A stretch of DNA of 64,000 bases from assembly GCF_018812025.1 (NCBI RefSeq), contig NC_063052.1, positions 25,989,726-26,053,725 on the forward strand. Reading direction: 5' to 3'. Below are positions 9,401 to 46,823 of the stretch, in pieces. Within the stretch, counting starts at the first letter, position 1, and every line of letters starts with the position of its first letter. This DNA is from Megalobrama amblycephala (lineage: Eukaryota > Chordata > Actinopteri > Cypriniformes > Xenocyprididae). Both the position numbers and the translations under genes were made by a program. The notes beneath the pieces are model-generated. The model was given only the letters and a program-made list of their open reading frames with translations, did no database searches and was not told the DNA's origin.

Positions 9401-11458
9401 CCAGTATTAACGTCTGGAGCTGCACAGCTGAATCATCAGACTAGGTAAGCAAGCAAGGAAAATAGCAAAAAATGGTAGATGGAGCAATAATTACTGACAT
9501 GATCAGTTAGTGATCATGATTTTTAGTGATATTTGTAAATTGTCTTTCTGAATGTTTCGTTAGCATGTTGCTAATGTACTGTTAAATGTGGTTAAAGTTA
9601 CCATCGTTTCTTACTGTATTCACGGAGACAAGACTGTCGTTATTTTCATTTTTAAACACTTGCAGTCTGTATAATTCATAAACACAACAAAATCTCTCCA
9701 ACAGTGTGTAATGTTAGCTTTAGCCACGAAGCACACTATCAAACTCATTCAGAATCAAATGTAAACATCCAAATAAATACCATACTTACGCAATTAGACA
9801 TGTTGCATGACGAACACTTTGTAAAGATCCATTTTGAGGGTTATATTAGCTGTGTGAACTTTGTTTATGCTGTTTAAGGCAAGCGCAAGCTCCGTGGGCG
9901 GGGAGCACGAGAATTTAAAGGGGCCGCGCAGCCTGAATCGGCGCATATTTAATGATGCCCCACAATAGGCTAAATCTATGGGGTATTTTGAGCTGAAACT
10001 TCACAGACACATTCAGGGGACACCTTAGACTTATATTACATCTTTTAAAAAGATGTTGTATGGCACCTTTAAACACTGCCTGAATGACACCTAACTTTTT
10101 CTGCAGTGGTTTATTTCTGTTACAAAAGCAGCAATATCGCCATCTACAGGGCATTGAAGGTAGTATATCTTGTGTTTTTTTGCCCTTACTCACCCAAAGT
10201 TGTCAACAGGGCTACTTTGCATGAATGTGAGCGCATTAGCAGGTAGTTGCTGAATCGCAGGTGTTTCATTTAGGAGATGAGGACATGGCTGCAGCCATTG
10301 CAGGTATAGGCTTGACACTTAACAATAAGTAAACCAATATTCTTCCAATATAAATGTCTTGAGAACTAATGACAAACATCCTATCTGCATCATTAATATG
10401 ATAATAGATTGATGACGTACCTGGCTCTGGTGTTTTGTCTTTGACGGTTTCTCTATGGCTGAAACAGAAACACAATATTAAATTACATTAATTAGGAAGA
10501 CCATGGGGAGAATATTAAACTCTATGAGCTCTGGCCAACTGAAATACTGATCATAAATGAAAAATGACAAAAAGCTTATCAGCCGTGCAGCATGATATTG
10601 ATGGAAACATTTCAGTACATACACATGAACACTGTCACGTATGTAGGTTAGGTTTGTGTCCAGTTGTCAAAACTCCTGTCTCAGTAATCACTCAAACAGC
10701 AAGTTAGAGCCTGTTTTGAACCTTGAACCCAAACCTCAGTAAGAAATAGTAAAGTTATGTGAACTGATTCTTCACTCTTTCAAGCTCAAATGAATGTCAA
10801 ACCCTCAATGTTTCTTTGCTGCTACATTTGTGGAAATCTACGGGAATGTGAGAGAATGTCAAAGAATACATTGCTGACAGTTTTCACTGAAGGCTACAAT
10901 TAGTATGTCTGCTTTAACAACAATTGCTTTGTGGTCTTGAAATAACTTTCCCAAGTGGGTCTTTTTAAAGCAATTCAGGTCTTGGTTTGGAAATAGCCAA
11001 AATCTGCCATTGCGTAACATCCCAGGGAACATTTAATTTAGGGATACAGCTTGAAAAATTGTAAACCATGATTTGAGGATTCAGAACGCCCCTTCAGATG
11101 ACGTCAAGTATAGTGAACACACAACCACTTTACCATCCTTCGCCCACTGAAAGCAGCCAGTCATGAAAAACCGGCATACTGTTTCCAGTGTGAAAACTTT
11201 TTCTTCCTCAAACACTTTAGAATTTCTACTGATCTGCAAACAGCTGAAGAACATCAACTGATTCCAGATCAGTTCAGTGAGAATAAAAGCAGCTGTATTA
11301 CCTGAGAGATATCTTTCCAGAGGGGAGGTGGAGCTTTGGTTACCCCAGCAACAGAAGAACAAGCTCCAGACCAGGACGGTGGCCAATACCAACACGATCA
11401 CCCAGAGCAGCCGGGCCAGAGCCGGGTACGCTAGGGCCCAGTCCTGCAGCGCGTCCAT
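3118..11458 (-). CDS. Predicted gene, unrecognised: single-pass membrane protein with Lys/Glu-rich tail (at least 3 exons, 3' end not found)
   Basis: Three exons join in frame on the minus strand (11458-11302, 10458-10421, 3405-3118) with GT-AG boundaries and matching phases (1 then 0), giving at least 161 residues. Seen: an ATG start, a hydrophobic segment of about 20 residues at roughly 18-38 with no preceding charged cluster (signal anchor or uncleaved signal), then FFCCW, then a basic linker, then about 70 residues dominated by Lys, Glu and Arg, ending in a KRHLKVTIAP-like patch before a donor site. The organisation resembles ER-membrane proteins with charged cytosolic tails, but I recognise no specific family and assign no function. 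The terminal exon or exons must lie below 3118 or beyond the window edge. It lies downstream of eif3e on the same strand. Weak points: exons 2 and 3 are joined across ~7 kb of transposons and further exons could be missing. Confidence 0.55.
3406..4029. other. Intron sequence with no recognisable feature
   Basis: Between exon 3 of the unrecognised gene and the start of the nested repeat stack. No splice-bounded ORF or clear repeat. Confidence 0.4.
4450..4950. mobile_element. Inverted-repeat element nested in the palindrome
   Basis: Starts near AGCACCTTTCACACAGA and ends near TGTGTGAAAGGGGCTTTT, giving inverted ends related to CTTTCACACAG/CTGTGTGAAAG. The interior has CpG-containing restriction-like words (TCCCGGGA, ACGCGT) but no transposase. 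It occupies the centre of the outer palindrome. Exact ends and target duplication are unclear. Confidence 0.5.
5444..6173 (+). pseudogene. Tc1 transposase remnant
   Basis: An N-terminal piece begins MKLLVALHKDDIGYKKIAK (helix-turn-helix region) and runs to about 5583. After the 300-bp insertion the C-terminal part of the DDE domain appears: HNDPKHTSK, then SPDLNPIERLWG, then a frame change and a stop after GGHTKY. The middle of the protein, including the first catalytic Asp, is absent and the frame is broken, so it cannot be active. Confidence 0.85.
5584..5883. mobile_element. hAT-type MITE with perfect 8-bp target duplication, inside the Tc1 copy
   Basis: Ends TAGGGGTCACCAAC and GTTGGTGACCCCTG are inverted repeats (one terminal mismatch). 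The flanks are CTTTGGAG at 5576-5583 and again at 5884-5891, an exact 8-bp duplication as expected for hAT. No coding capacity. This is the youngest layer of the stack. Confidence 0.9.
6648..7488 (+). mobile_element. TTAA-flanked element, AGGTGCC family, copy 1
   Basis: Begins AGGTGCCATCGAA after TTAA (6644-6647) and ends GGGCACCT before TTAA (7489-7492). The interior holds landmarks shared with three other copies in the window: GTTACATAACAGTCGGG, TACGCCCCCAATATTTGCATATGCCAG and GGGTATTTTGAGCTGAAACTTCACAG. A TTAA duplication with AGG termini suggests Kolobok-type rather than piggyBac; that assignment is inference. No intact ORF. Confidence 0.85.
7489..8529. other. No supported gene; weak exon-like segment at 7970-8160
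   Basis: Mostly AT-rich with poly-A tracts at ~7715 and ~7875. At 7970 a good plus-strand acceptor (TTTTCTCTCAG) precedes an ORF to 8160 that ends near an AATAAAC (8147), but the peptide resembles nothing I know and no upstream exon is visible. Confidence 0.4.
8530..8722. repeat. Dispersed repeat fragment (AGTACTTAAGTA-like)
   Basis: Carries ATTTACTGTACTTAAGTATATTTTTGGCTACTTTGTATTTTGAG and TACTTTTTACTCCAATACATTTGTAATGAGTAATGC type sequence (shown here as landmarks, not continuous), which I recall as a common cyprinid MITE. No ends or target duplication established. Confidence 0.4.
8723..9138 (+). repeat. Dispersed repeat, partner of 53147-53400
   Basis: Shares TGTCTCCTAAGATACCTTCATCTGAT, TTTTTGAAGGCAGCA, AGATGTATCCTTC, CACAATCCT and TTTTCCACTT in the same order with 53147-53400. 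Both copies are noncoding. The segment ends where a TTAA element begins. Confidence 0.7.
9143..10068 (+). mobile_element. TTAA-flanked element, AGGTGCC family, copy 2
   Basis: TTAA at 9139-9142, start AGGTGCCCTAG, end ATGGCACCT, TTAA at 10069-10072. Shares all landmarks of the 6648 copy plus an extra block (CAGCCAGTATTAACGTCTGGA...CAGACTAGGTAAGCAAGCAAGG) also present in the 36014 and 54985 copies but missing at 6648, so copy 1 carries an internal deletion. Confidence 0.87.
10069..10420. other. Intron sequence, nothing recognised
   Basis: Lies between a TTAA element and exon 2 of the unrecognised gene. Contains no splice-bounded ORF or clear repeat. Confidence 0.4.
10421..10458 (-). CDS. Unrecognised gene, exon 2
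   Basis: Acceptor CTGTTTCAG before 10458 and donor CAG|GTACGTC after 10421; 38 nt. With the single G left over from exon 1 it reads AIEKPSKTKHQSQ and ends in phase 0, matching the start of exon 3. Its basic, polar composition leads naturally into the Lys-rich exon 3. Too short to stand alone as evidence. Confidence 0.55.
10459..11301. other. Intron 1 of the unrecognised gene, nothing recognised
   Basis: 843 bp without clear repeats. The exon 1 reading frame runs on into this intron for a while before a stop, which is read-through beyond the donor. Confidence 0.45.
11302..11458 (-). CDS. Unrecognised gene, exon 1 (start codon and membrane segment)
   Basis: ATG at 11458-11456 in context AGTATGGACG; donor TCAG|GTAATAC after 11302; 157 nt. 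Reads MDALQDWALAYPALARLL and then a strongly hydrophobic stretch rich in Val/Leu ending SLFFCCW. The CpG-rich sequence just upstream (11410-11640) fits a promoter and 5' UTR. The upstream frame has no other in-frame ATG close by on this strand. Confidence 0.6.
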
Positions 11459-11640
11459 ACTTAGACACTTTTCCTTTTCCCCTCTCTGTCTACTCCCTCT
11501 TTCCTCTCGTCTAGCTCCTGTGGCTGCTTCTCAGTGGCAGATGGGCAGCAGCTGTTCAAGGCCACAGCCCACGTCAGCTCTGGAGGAGCGCGTATACGAG
11601 TGTGTGCGGCACTCGCAACCCTGCCTGGAATATCCAGCAG
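11459..11640 (-). promoter_or_regulatory. Probable 5' UTR and CpG-rich promoter of the unrecognised gene
   Basis: GC- and CpG-richer than the surrounding AT-rich DNA, directly upstream of the exon 1 ATG, with no TATA box seen. Assignment rests on position and composition only. Confidence 0.35.
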
Positions 11641-11819
11641 CCACTCCCAGGGCAAAACATCTCTCACTCACACACACCCTCATTTCACTCAGGCTCCGAG
11701 ACCTGTTGGTTAATGGTAGGTAGGAGCAAGAAATGCACCCGAGGCGGTTTAAAGCGACAACGTAGTGCACTTACTAGGTGTGCGTGTGCAAACACAGAGA
11801 TCATAGGATTGCAATGAAT

Positions 11820-12045
11820 GTAAACTGTGGCTTCAAAATGTATTTGGACACTTGAGTCACACTTATTAAAAAGATCTTGAGGGGAACTGATTACATACAT
11901 CCACTAAAAAAAGACTTGAGTTTAGTCATTGTTAAAATTGCTGAGAAAAGTAAAGTTAGTTCTGAGAAAAGGTCTAGAATCATTTGCTCATTTTTTTAAG
12001 TGTGACTTCAGTGGCCAAACACTTTTTAGGCTCACTGTATAATTA
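11820..12045. repeat. Imperfect inverted repeat (GTCACACTT / AAGTGTGAC)
   Basis: ATTTGGACACTTGAGTCACAC near 11840 is mirrored by GTGTGACTTCAGTGGCCAAACAC near 12000. It looks like an old Tc1-type MITE; termini are not preserved. Confidence 0.45.
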
Positions 12046-12089
12046 AACAGCCTGTCTTTAACTACTTTGTACTCACTTAAAAAATTTGT

Positions 12090-12280
12090 TAGGTACAATG
12101 TACTTATTGTGTACACTTTTGCTGCTATTGAGGTGGGATACGGTTCAGGTTAGGGACAGGTTTGGTGGTATGGGTAGGTTAAAGGGTAAGGGTCAACAGT
12201 GTAATTATGTAATTACAGAAAATTGCATTCAGGTATTTTTAAGTACAATGCAAAAATATGTATGTACACAATAAGTGCTT
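12090..12280. repeat. Short repeat bounded by GTACAATG/TGTACACAATAAGTGC motifs
   Basis: AGGTACAATGTACTTATTGTGTACAC at the left and AAGTACAATGC...TGTACACAATAAGTGC at the right flank a G-rich GGTTAGGG-like core. Similar elements are frequent in cyprinids; no TSD determined. Confidence 0.45.
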
Positions 12281-13184
12281 TGTATCGAAGTATTAATTTA
12301 AATGTTAATACATAGTACTTAAAGATACTTAAAGTGGGTCCACAATTTATGACAAAATATTGTTCTCTTTCCAATTCAAAACTATATTTGATGATTTTAC
12401 TGAAAGGTACACTTTTACAGTCTCCATTTCGATGAATGTACCAAATAGATCAGCTTCCAGGAAACATGCATTCATTAAGAACTAAACGGCACACTTTCCA
12501 CAAGCATTTTGTCTGGACTTTGGACGAAATATAAAAATAACCAAAGGAAAAATCTGTCATTTAGAGGAAGCTGGTCGTTTATGAGTCACAACGGGATCTT
12601 TCCATCTCGGTTTGCTTCTTTGACAACACACAATCTGTTTTCAAACTTTGGCTCAAAATTACCTGGTCGCCCCCAAAATCAAACACAGATGCCCAACATT
12701 CCTAGGTTTCAGCTTGTAAACACACTGCAAAATCAAGACGGCTTTAAAAGAGAAGATGATCAGTCAGGCAGCTGTAATGACTGGTTTGTGGCCATCTATT
12801 GGTGACTAGCCAGAGAGTGGTGGAAAAGTTAGTCACTACTGCCACCTAGTGGATAAAACATGAGCTGAGACATTGCTGCTGCCATTACTAAAAGATTTCA
12901 TTAGAGCTGGTGCAGGACTGTACACTTTTAAAAAATAATTTTACAGAAGACTGCATCTAAAATGTGTTATATCTAGCCTACGACATGCTTTAGAACTGTT
13001 ACAAAAAATTATACTATTAATCAAATATTTGTAGTAAGTTTTTGTTTTGAAAGTAATTATCATTTTATTCAGAAAATGTGCATTACATGGATTAAAATTG
13101 ACAGTAAAGTTGTGTAACAAAAGTTTATTCAAATAATGCTTAACTTTCCATTCATCAAATAATCCTAAGAATATTAAATATTAA
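12281..13184. other. No gene or clear repeat
   Basis: A 98-codon plus-strand ORF (12509-12805) has no splice context, signal peptide or recognisable domain. Otherwise AT-rich. Confidence 0.45.
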
Positions 13185-13880
13185 ATGGTTACTTCACCCA
13201 AAAATTAAAATAATATAATTTACTACTCACCCTCATGTCGTTCTACATCCGTAAGACCTTTGTTCATCTTCGGAACACAAATTAAGATATTTTAATGAAA
13301 TCTGATGGCTCAGTGAGGCCACTATTGACAGTAAAGCCACCGAACCTCTCAAGATCCATAAAGGTACTAAAAACATATTTAAATCAGTTCATGTGAGTAC
13401 ATTGGTTCTACCTTAATATTATAAAGTGATGAGAATAGTTTGTGCACCAAAAAAAAAAAAAAAAAACGACTTTTCAACAATATCTAGTGATGGGCGATTT
13501 CAAAACACTGCTTCTGAGCTTTATGAATCTTTTGTTTCGAACCACGGATTTGATTCGTAAAGCTCTGAAGCAGTGTTTTGAAATCACCCATCACTAGATA
13601 TTGTTGAAAAGTCATTATTTTGGTTTTTTTGGTGCACAAAAAGTATTCTTGTTGCTTTATAATATTAAGGTAGAACCACTGTAGTTACATGAACTGTTTT
13701 AAATATGTTTTTAGTACCTTTATGGATCTTGAGAGGTTCAGTGACCTCAATGAGCCACTGGATTTCATCAAAAATATCTTAATTTGTGTTCCGAAGATAA
13801 ACAAAAGTCTTACGGGTGTAGAACCACATAAGGGTGAGTAATTAATGACAGAATTTTTTATTTTTGGGTGAACTAACCCT
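13185..13880. mobile_element. Palindromic TTAA MITE (AGGGTTAGTTCACCC / Angel-like family)
   Basis: TTAA at 13181-13184 and 13881-13884. Ends ATGGTTACTTCACCC (degenerate) and GGGTGAACTAACCCT; arms carry TACTCACCCTCATGTCGTTC and its inverse, ATTAAGATATTTT and AAAACACTGCTTC. The two arms can pair over most of the length, so a transcript would form a long hairpin. The name Angel is my recollection for such teleost fold-back elements. Confidence 0.85.
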
Positions 13881-13934
13881 TTAAGCAACACAACAGTTTT
13901 TAACATTGATAATAGTACGAAATTATTCTTGAGC

Positions 13935-14200
13935 AACAAATTAGAATGATTTCTGAAAGATCATGTGACACTAAAGACTGGGAATAATGATGCTGAAAAT
14001 TCAGCTTTGCCATCACAGGAATAAATTACACTACTATATATTAAAATAGAAAAGTTTAAATTTGAAATTGTAATTGTAATTGTGTTTTTTACTGTATTTG
14101 AAGAATAAATTCAGCCCTGGTGAGCATAAACGACTTTCAAAAATGTTACAAATCTTACCGACCCCAAACTTTTTAACAGTAGTGCATAAATGTTACAGAA
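13935..14200 (+). repeat. Dispersed repeat (ATCATGTGACAC...GACCCCAAACTTTT family)
   Basis: Contains GATCATGTGACACTAAAGAC, GCTGAAAATTCAGCTTTGCC, ATCACAGGAATAAATTACA and CTTACCGACCCCAAACTTTT in order. Other copies are at 26625 (inverted), 35835-37150 and 38530-39610, the last two split by younger elements. Confidence 0.7.
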
Positions 14201-14365
14201 ATTTCCAAGACTTTTTAAGATTATTCATTTCCATAACTTTTCCAGGCCTGAAAGTCACACTTTTTAAATTCTCTAATATTTCAGGACTGTAGGAACCCTG
14301 TTGACATTGTGAAAAATAAAAAGCATGAGTATTAATAGTGAAGTGTGTAGTTTTTCGGAAGTTAA

Positions 14366-15865
14366 AGAGTTAGTTCACCCAAAAATGAAAATTCTGTCAT
14401 TTATTACTCACCCTCATGTCGTTCCACACCCGTAAGATCTTCGTTCATCTTCAGAACACAAATTAAGATATTTTTGATGAAATCCGAGAGGAATATGACT
14501 CGTCCATAGACAGCAATATAATCAAAACTTTCAAGGCCCAGAAAGGTACTAAAGACATTGTAAAAAAAAGTCAACGTGTCTGCAGTGGTTTAACCTTAAT
14601 TTTATCAAGCGACGAGAATACTTTTTGTGCGCAAAAACAAAAATAAGCTTCCAGATTCTACGTCAGAAAGCCGACTCATTGGCCGGCTCCTGCGTCGTGC
14701 TGCTCATGTGATCAGCTTTGGCCAATACTGAGCCGTAGGGTGACCACCCGTCCCGCTTTGCGTTGTACCGCACAGCATTTTAACTCCTTGTCCCGCACGT
14801 CGCATATCGAGAAAATGTCCCGCATTTTCACCAGTCTGTTCCGACAAGCATACAGCAGCCAGCTGCTGGAGCAATTGTGTAGTGATCATGTTCTCCAACA
14901 GAGGGGGCTGTGCAGCTACACTTGGTCGCGCGCGTGCCGCTGCTTCATGAGGAACGTAATCTGGATCTGGACCGTCAAATATCAAAATAAACATCTTTAT
15001 CAGTTTCAACGTTAGTAACATACTAACTATTCAAACTGTTTGTATGTTTTATAACTTGGCCTCAACACGGTGCGAGATTGTTTTGCACAATTTTAAACGT
15101 CCACAAAATTTCCGCAGTCATAACGCAGCAATTTCCACACACACGTCTTAACTACGTGGTGAAGATACACTCAGATATGAATAAATAAAAAATAAAATAA
15201 TATTCATACTTTGTGCTTAAAATAAGTCTAAAATGCAATATAATAGTTAAAATTAGTTAAAAGTTAAAACAGTTGTAGCCTAATTTCTGTACAGTAGCTA
15301 AAAACAGCATGTGAAAATTAAAATATTAAATTCAATAATGTGTACAAAAATAGATACAAAAATAAGAATACAAATGTTGTTATTAAGTTAGATAGACATT
15401 ATATAACAGCTTCAGGTTATGTTTTAGTGTTGGAAACATGTCCCACATTGTCCCACACAAACTTAGTAATCGTCCCACATTTGGTTTGTTTGATGGTGGT
15501 CACCCTACTGAGCCGGCATTCGGACGTAAACGTGGAAGCCTTCACTGCGCTTACTGAGGCAACTAATGATGACAGGGAAGAGAAAAGATTGCTGAATAAA
15601 GTCGTTATTTTTGTTTTGTTTTTCCGCACAAAAAGTATTCTTGTTGCGTCATAAAAAGGTTGAACCACTGCAGTCACGTTGACTGTTTTAATGACGTCTT
15701 TAGTACCTTTCTGGACCTTGAAAATGTTGGTTAAATTGCTGTCTATGGACGAGTCATATACCTCTCGGATTTCATCAAAAATATCTTAATTTGTGTTCTG
15801 AAGATGAACAAAGGTCTTACAGGTGCGGAACAATATGAGGGTGAGTAATAAATGACAGAATTTAT
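14366..15865. mobile_element. Palindromic TTAA MITE (Angel-like) split by a hAT element; right end lost
   Basis: TTAA 14362-14365 then AGAGTTAGTTCACCC. The arms carry CTCACCCTCATGTCGTTCC, TCCATAGACAGCAATA and GAATACTTTTTGTGCGC, and their inverses at 15610-15850. The right terminus is missing after AATGACAGAATTT. The centre is disrupted by the hAT element at 14736. Confidence 0.8.
14736..15507. mobile_element. hAT-type element with perfect 8-bp target duplication
   Basis: Ends TAGGGTGACCACC and GGTGGTCACCCTA are perfect inverted repeats; CTGAGCCG flanks both sides (14728-14735 and 15508-15515). 772 bp, GTCCCGC-type subterminal repeats near each end, no transposase ORF. The 91-105-codon ORFs inside are not coding by any evidence I can see. 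Confidence 0.9.
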
Positions 15866-16095
15866 ACTGTATATAACAATAAAAATGTTGCTGTGAGTTT
15901 AAAGTGTCTCACAAGACAAACATCGGCTTAAATGACTAGAGATTGTACCAGGACCTTTTTGACCAAACAACAGTAGAAATAGGAAGCGTTTGGAAAACCC
16001 ATTGACGACACAAATTATACACTTCACCTCTGAACATTAAAGATGAAGTATGTTGTAGGATCCTTGAAAATGTGTTCAGAAACACACTTTCATTG
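15866..16095. other. Intergenic spacer between the truncated MITE and eif3e, nothing recognised
   Basis: AT-rich; no repeat ends or exon signals seen. ORFs crossing it on both strands lack support. Confidence 0.4.
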
Positions 16096-16101
16096 TTTAT
16101 T
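16096..16101 (-). terminator. eif3e: Candidate poly(A) signal of eif3e
   Basis: AATAAA on the minus strand about 300 nt after the eif3e stop codon. It is the first canonical hexamer downstream; cleavage would be expected near 16075-16085. No transcript evidence. Confidence 0.4.
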
Positions 16102-16399
16102 GTGGTGTTATGATGTTCAAAACAATCACTTGCATATGGAAAAAGAAAAATATCCTTCGAGATTACACAGAACTGGAATAATTCGTAAAAACTTGCCTGG
16201 TAAAATCCTTCCTTCATACAGAATACATAATTTACGGGAACATCCCAAAACTCCATAGCTTTGTCATGCTGGAAATGTCGGCAATAGTCTTTTGTAAAAT
16301 GATCCTAATGTAAAACATGGCTAGATAAATGTTAGTTAAATACTAAGATGAGGTTGAGGAGTGTAACAGTTGATCCACTGTTCGCCTTTTGCTTCCGTT

Positions 16400-44448
<28,049 letters not shown>

Positions 44449-44570
44449 TTTGGAAATGGAAATCAGCTTTTAAAAAACTTTATTCAACCACTGAAGAGAC
44501 AACAGTGACCTGCTGCACTCCACAAGCGCTCTCAGCCGGACTCGTGCTGGTTGTCAGATTGGTAGATTGG
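44449..44570 (-). promoter_or_regulatory. eif3e: Probable eif3e 5' UTR and core promoter region
   Basis: Upstream of the ATG lie a pyrimidine-rich TTGTCTCTTCAG that could be a start near a TOP-like motif, and GCGCTTGTGG / AGTCCGGCTGAG with a few CpGs. No TATA box at a suitable distance. The exact start site is not determinable. Confidence 0.4.
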
Positions 44571-44784
44571 TATGGTTATTGTTACTGTAAACAATTTACA
44601 TTCATATGTGATCTACTTTAAACAATATTTGTGTCATTTTAATTTCTGATGTTTTGATGACAGTAGTTTGTAGGCTAGTAGTCAACTGTGTAGTTCATTT
44701 TATGCAGTAAATTAGTTTGTTTAGTAATTTAAAAAAGTAATGACCAAGCTCTGACACATACATTTTATTAATTATAACCTGATT

Positions 44785-44855
<71 letters not shown>

Positions 44856-44997
44856 CGTGATTACTTAGACAATAGCATGTTTAAAGATAAAGTTGAGAAT
44901 TAGCTATTAGCTTATGAGAGTGAGTATTGTGAGATCATGCATGTAAAACAAGCAACCTGGTCTGGGAAAAAAAAATTCCCCAAAAAAGATACTGTAA
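44571..44997. other. Intergenic, no gene; includes microsatellite
   Basis: AT-rich spacer containing the (TA)n tract at 44790. No exon or repeat ends recognised. Confidence 0.4.
44790..44854. repeat. (TA)n microsatellite
   Basis: About 32 uninterrupted TA units. Confidence 0.98.
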
Positions 44998-45115
44998 GCA
45001 AAATTAGGTGACCTGTTTTTTGCCTTTCCCAAAGGAATGTGGTGGTGTTATACTTGCAGTGTGGGCATAGGATTTTGTCCTCCAACACTTTCTGTGTGAT
45101 CGTAGGTTCATATAC
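44998..45115 (-). repeat. Repeat fragment shared with 48975-49050
   Basis: Contains GTGGGCATAGGATTTTGTCCTCC followed by AACAC, nearly matching GTGGGCATAAGATTTTGTCCTCC-GGCAC at 49011. Both are preceded by AATGNTGNTG-like sequence. Element identity unknown. Confidence 0.5.
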
Positions 45116-45199
45116 TCTAACATGGCAAATTTGCATACAAATTTGCACCCTCTTAATAATTAACTTATATCTTTCCATCTGAAGATTATGAGTGAGTTT

Positions 45200-46663
45200 G
45201 GTAACACTTTATTTTAGGGTCTTTTGCTTATTAACATGCATATTACTAGAATATTTGGCTATTTATTAGTACGTTTTAAGCACATATTGATGCCTTATTC
45301 TGCATGACCTTATTCAACATTCTTAATCCTACCCAATACCTGAACTTAAAGGGTTAGTTCACCCAAAAATGAAAATTATGTCATTAATGACTCACCCTCA
45401 TGTCGTTCCAAACCCGTAAGACCTCCGTTCATCTTTGGAACACAGTTTAAGATATTTTAGATTTAGTCCGAGAGCTTTCTGTCCCTCCATTGAAAATGTT
45501 TGTACGGTATACTGTCCATGTCCAGAAAGGTAATAAAAACATCATCAAAGTAGTCCATGTGACATCAGAGGTTCAGTTAGAATTTGTTGAAGCATCGAAA
45601 ATATATTTTGGTCCAAAACTTTATTCAGCATTGTCTTCTCTTCCGGAATCCTTTCCATTGAATTGATTCCATTGAATTGATTCCATTGAACTGATTCCAT
45701 TGAATCCTTTCATCTGTCGGCGTCAGTAATGGACTTTTACGTCGCCGTGGTTGTTTTTGAAGATTAGGACATCCGCGACATGCACACTTACGCACCATTT
45801 TAAAAAATATAGCAATACCAAAATACAAACAATGTAGAATAGCTTGAATACAGCGTGCATCTCAGACTGTAAACGAAGCTCGGGCGCACTAGATAACACG
45901 TCAGTAGCGTCTTACGTCAGCAGCGTCACTGTGGAGTCGTGAACCACACTCCGGAGCAGAAGGGGGCGGTAATGCACCAATAAGCTGGATGCCAACCGCC
46001 ATAAAACAGGAAAGAAGAAGAAGCGGAGTCGTGAGCGCGAATTGACAACAGACCCGGAAGAGAATACAATGCTGAATAAAGTAGTTTTTGTTATTTTTGG
46101 ACCAAAATGTATTTTCGATGCTTCAAAATGTCGCGGATGTCCTAATCGCCAAAAACAACCACGGCAACGTAAAAGTGCATTACCAACGCCGACAGAGGAA
46201 AGGATTCAATGGAATCAATTCAATGGAATCAATTCAATGGAAAGGATTCCGGAAGAGAAGACAATGCTGAATAAAGTCGTAGTTTTTGTTATTTTTGGAC
46301 CAAAATGTATTTTCGATGCTTCAACAAATTCTAACTGACCCTCTGATGTCACATGGACTACTTTGATGATGTTTTTATTACCTTTCTGGACATGGACAGT
46401 ATACCGTACAAACATTTTCAATGGAGGGACAGAAAGCTCTCAGACTAAATCTAAAATATCTTAAACTGTGTTCTGAAGATGAACGGTCTTACGGGTTTGG
46501 AATGACATGAGGGTGAGTCATTAATGACATAATTTTCATTTTTGGCTGAACTAACCCTTTAACAACTAACTTACTAACTATTAATAAGCAGTAAATTAGG
46601 AGTTTACTAAGGGAAAAGTCGTAGTTAATAGTTTATATGTGTTCCCTATACTAAAGTGTTACC
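45200..46663. mobile_element. Outer inverted-repeat element (GGTAACACTTTA ends) split by an Angel-like MITE
   Basis: GGTAACACTTTATTTTAGGGTC at the left and ACTAAAGTGTTACC at the right, with GCATATTACT / AACTATTAATAAGCAG interior; the middle is 45350-46558. A further partial copy with the end ACTAAAGTGTTACC continues to 46823. Confidence 0.65.
45350..46558. mobile_element. Palindromic TTAA MITE (Angel-like) with internal minisatellite in both arms
   Basis: TTAA 45346-45349 and 46559-46562; ends AGGGTTAGTTCACCC and GCTGAACTAACCCT. Arms share CGTACAAACATTTTC, ACTACTTTGATGATGTTTTTA and a short tandem array of ATTCCATTGAATTG units (45653-45706; inverted 46200-46250). At 1.2 kb this is the longest copy. 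The ORFs with repeating GINSMESIQW are read-through of that array. Confidence 0.88.
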
Positions 46664-46823
46664 ATTTAAGTTTAGGTATGGTGTACAATTTAGGGATGTA
46701 GAGTATGGTCATGCAGAATAAGGCATTAATATGTGCTTTGTAATTACTAATAAAGAGCCAATATGCAAGCTAATAAGCAATAGTTAAAAGTGAGAATTGT
46801 TCCCCATACTAAAGTGTTACCAA

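Noticed and set aside
11081..11458. 125-codon ORF as a complete protein
   Set aside because: A donor TCAG|GTAATAC after 52 codons and a phase-matched downstream exon make the remainder intron.
46042..46338. 98-codon ORF with Cys/Arg-rich segment resembling a small zinc-binding protein
   Set aside because: It lies inside an Angel-like palindrome, is mirrored in the other arm (45625-45828), and includes the minisatellite; no evidence of a real gene.
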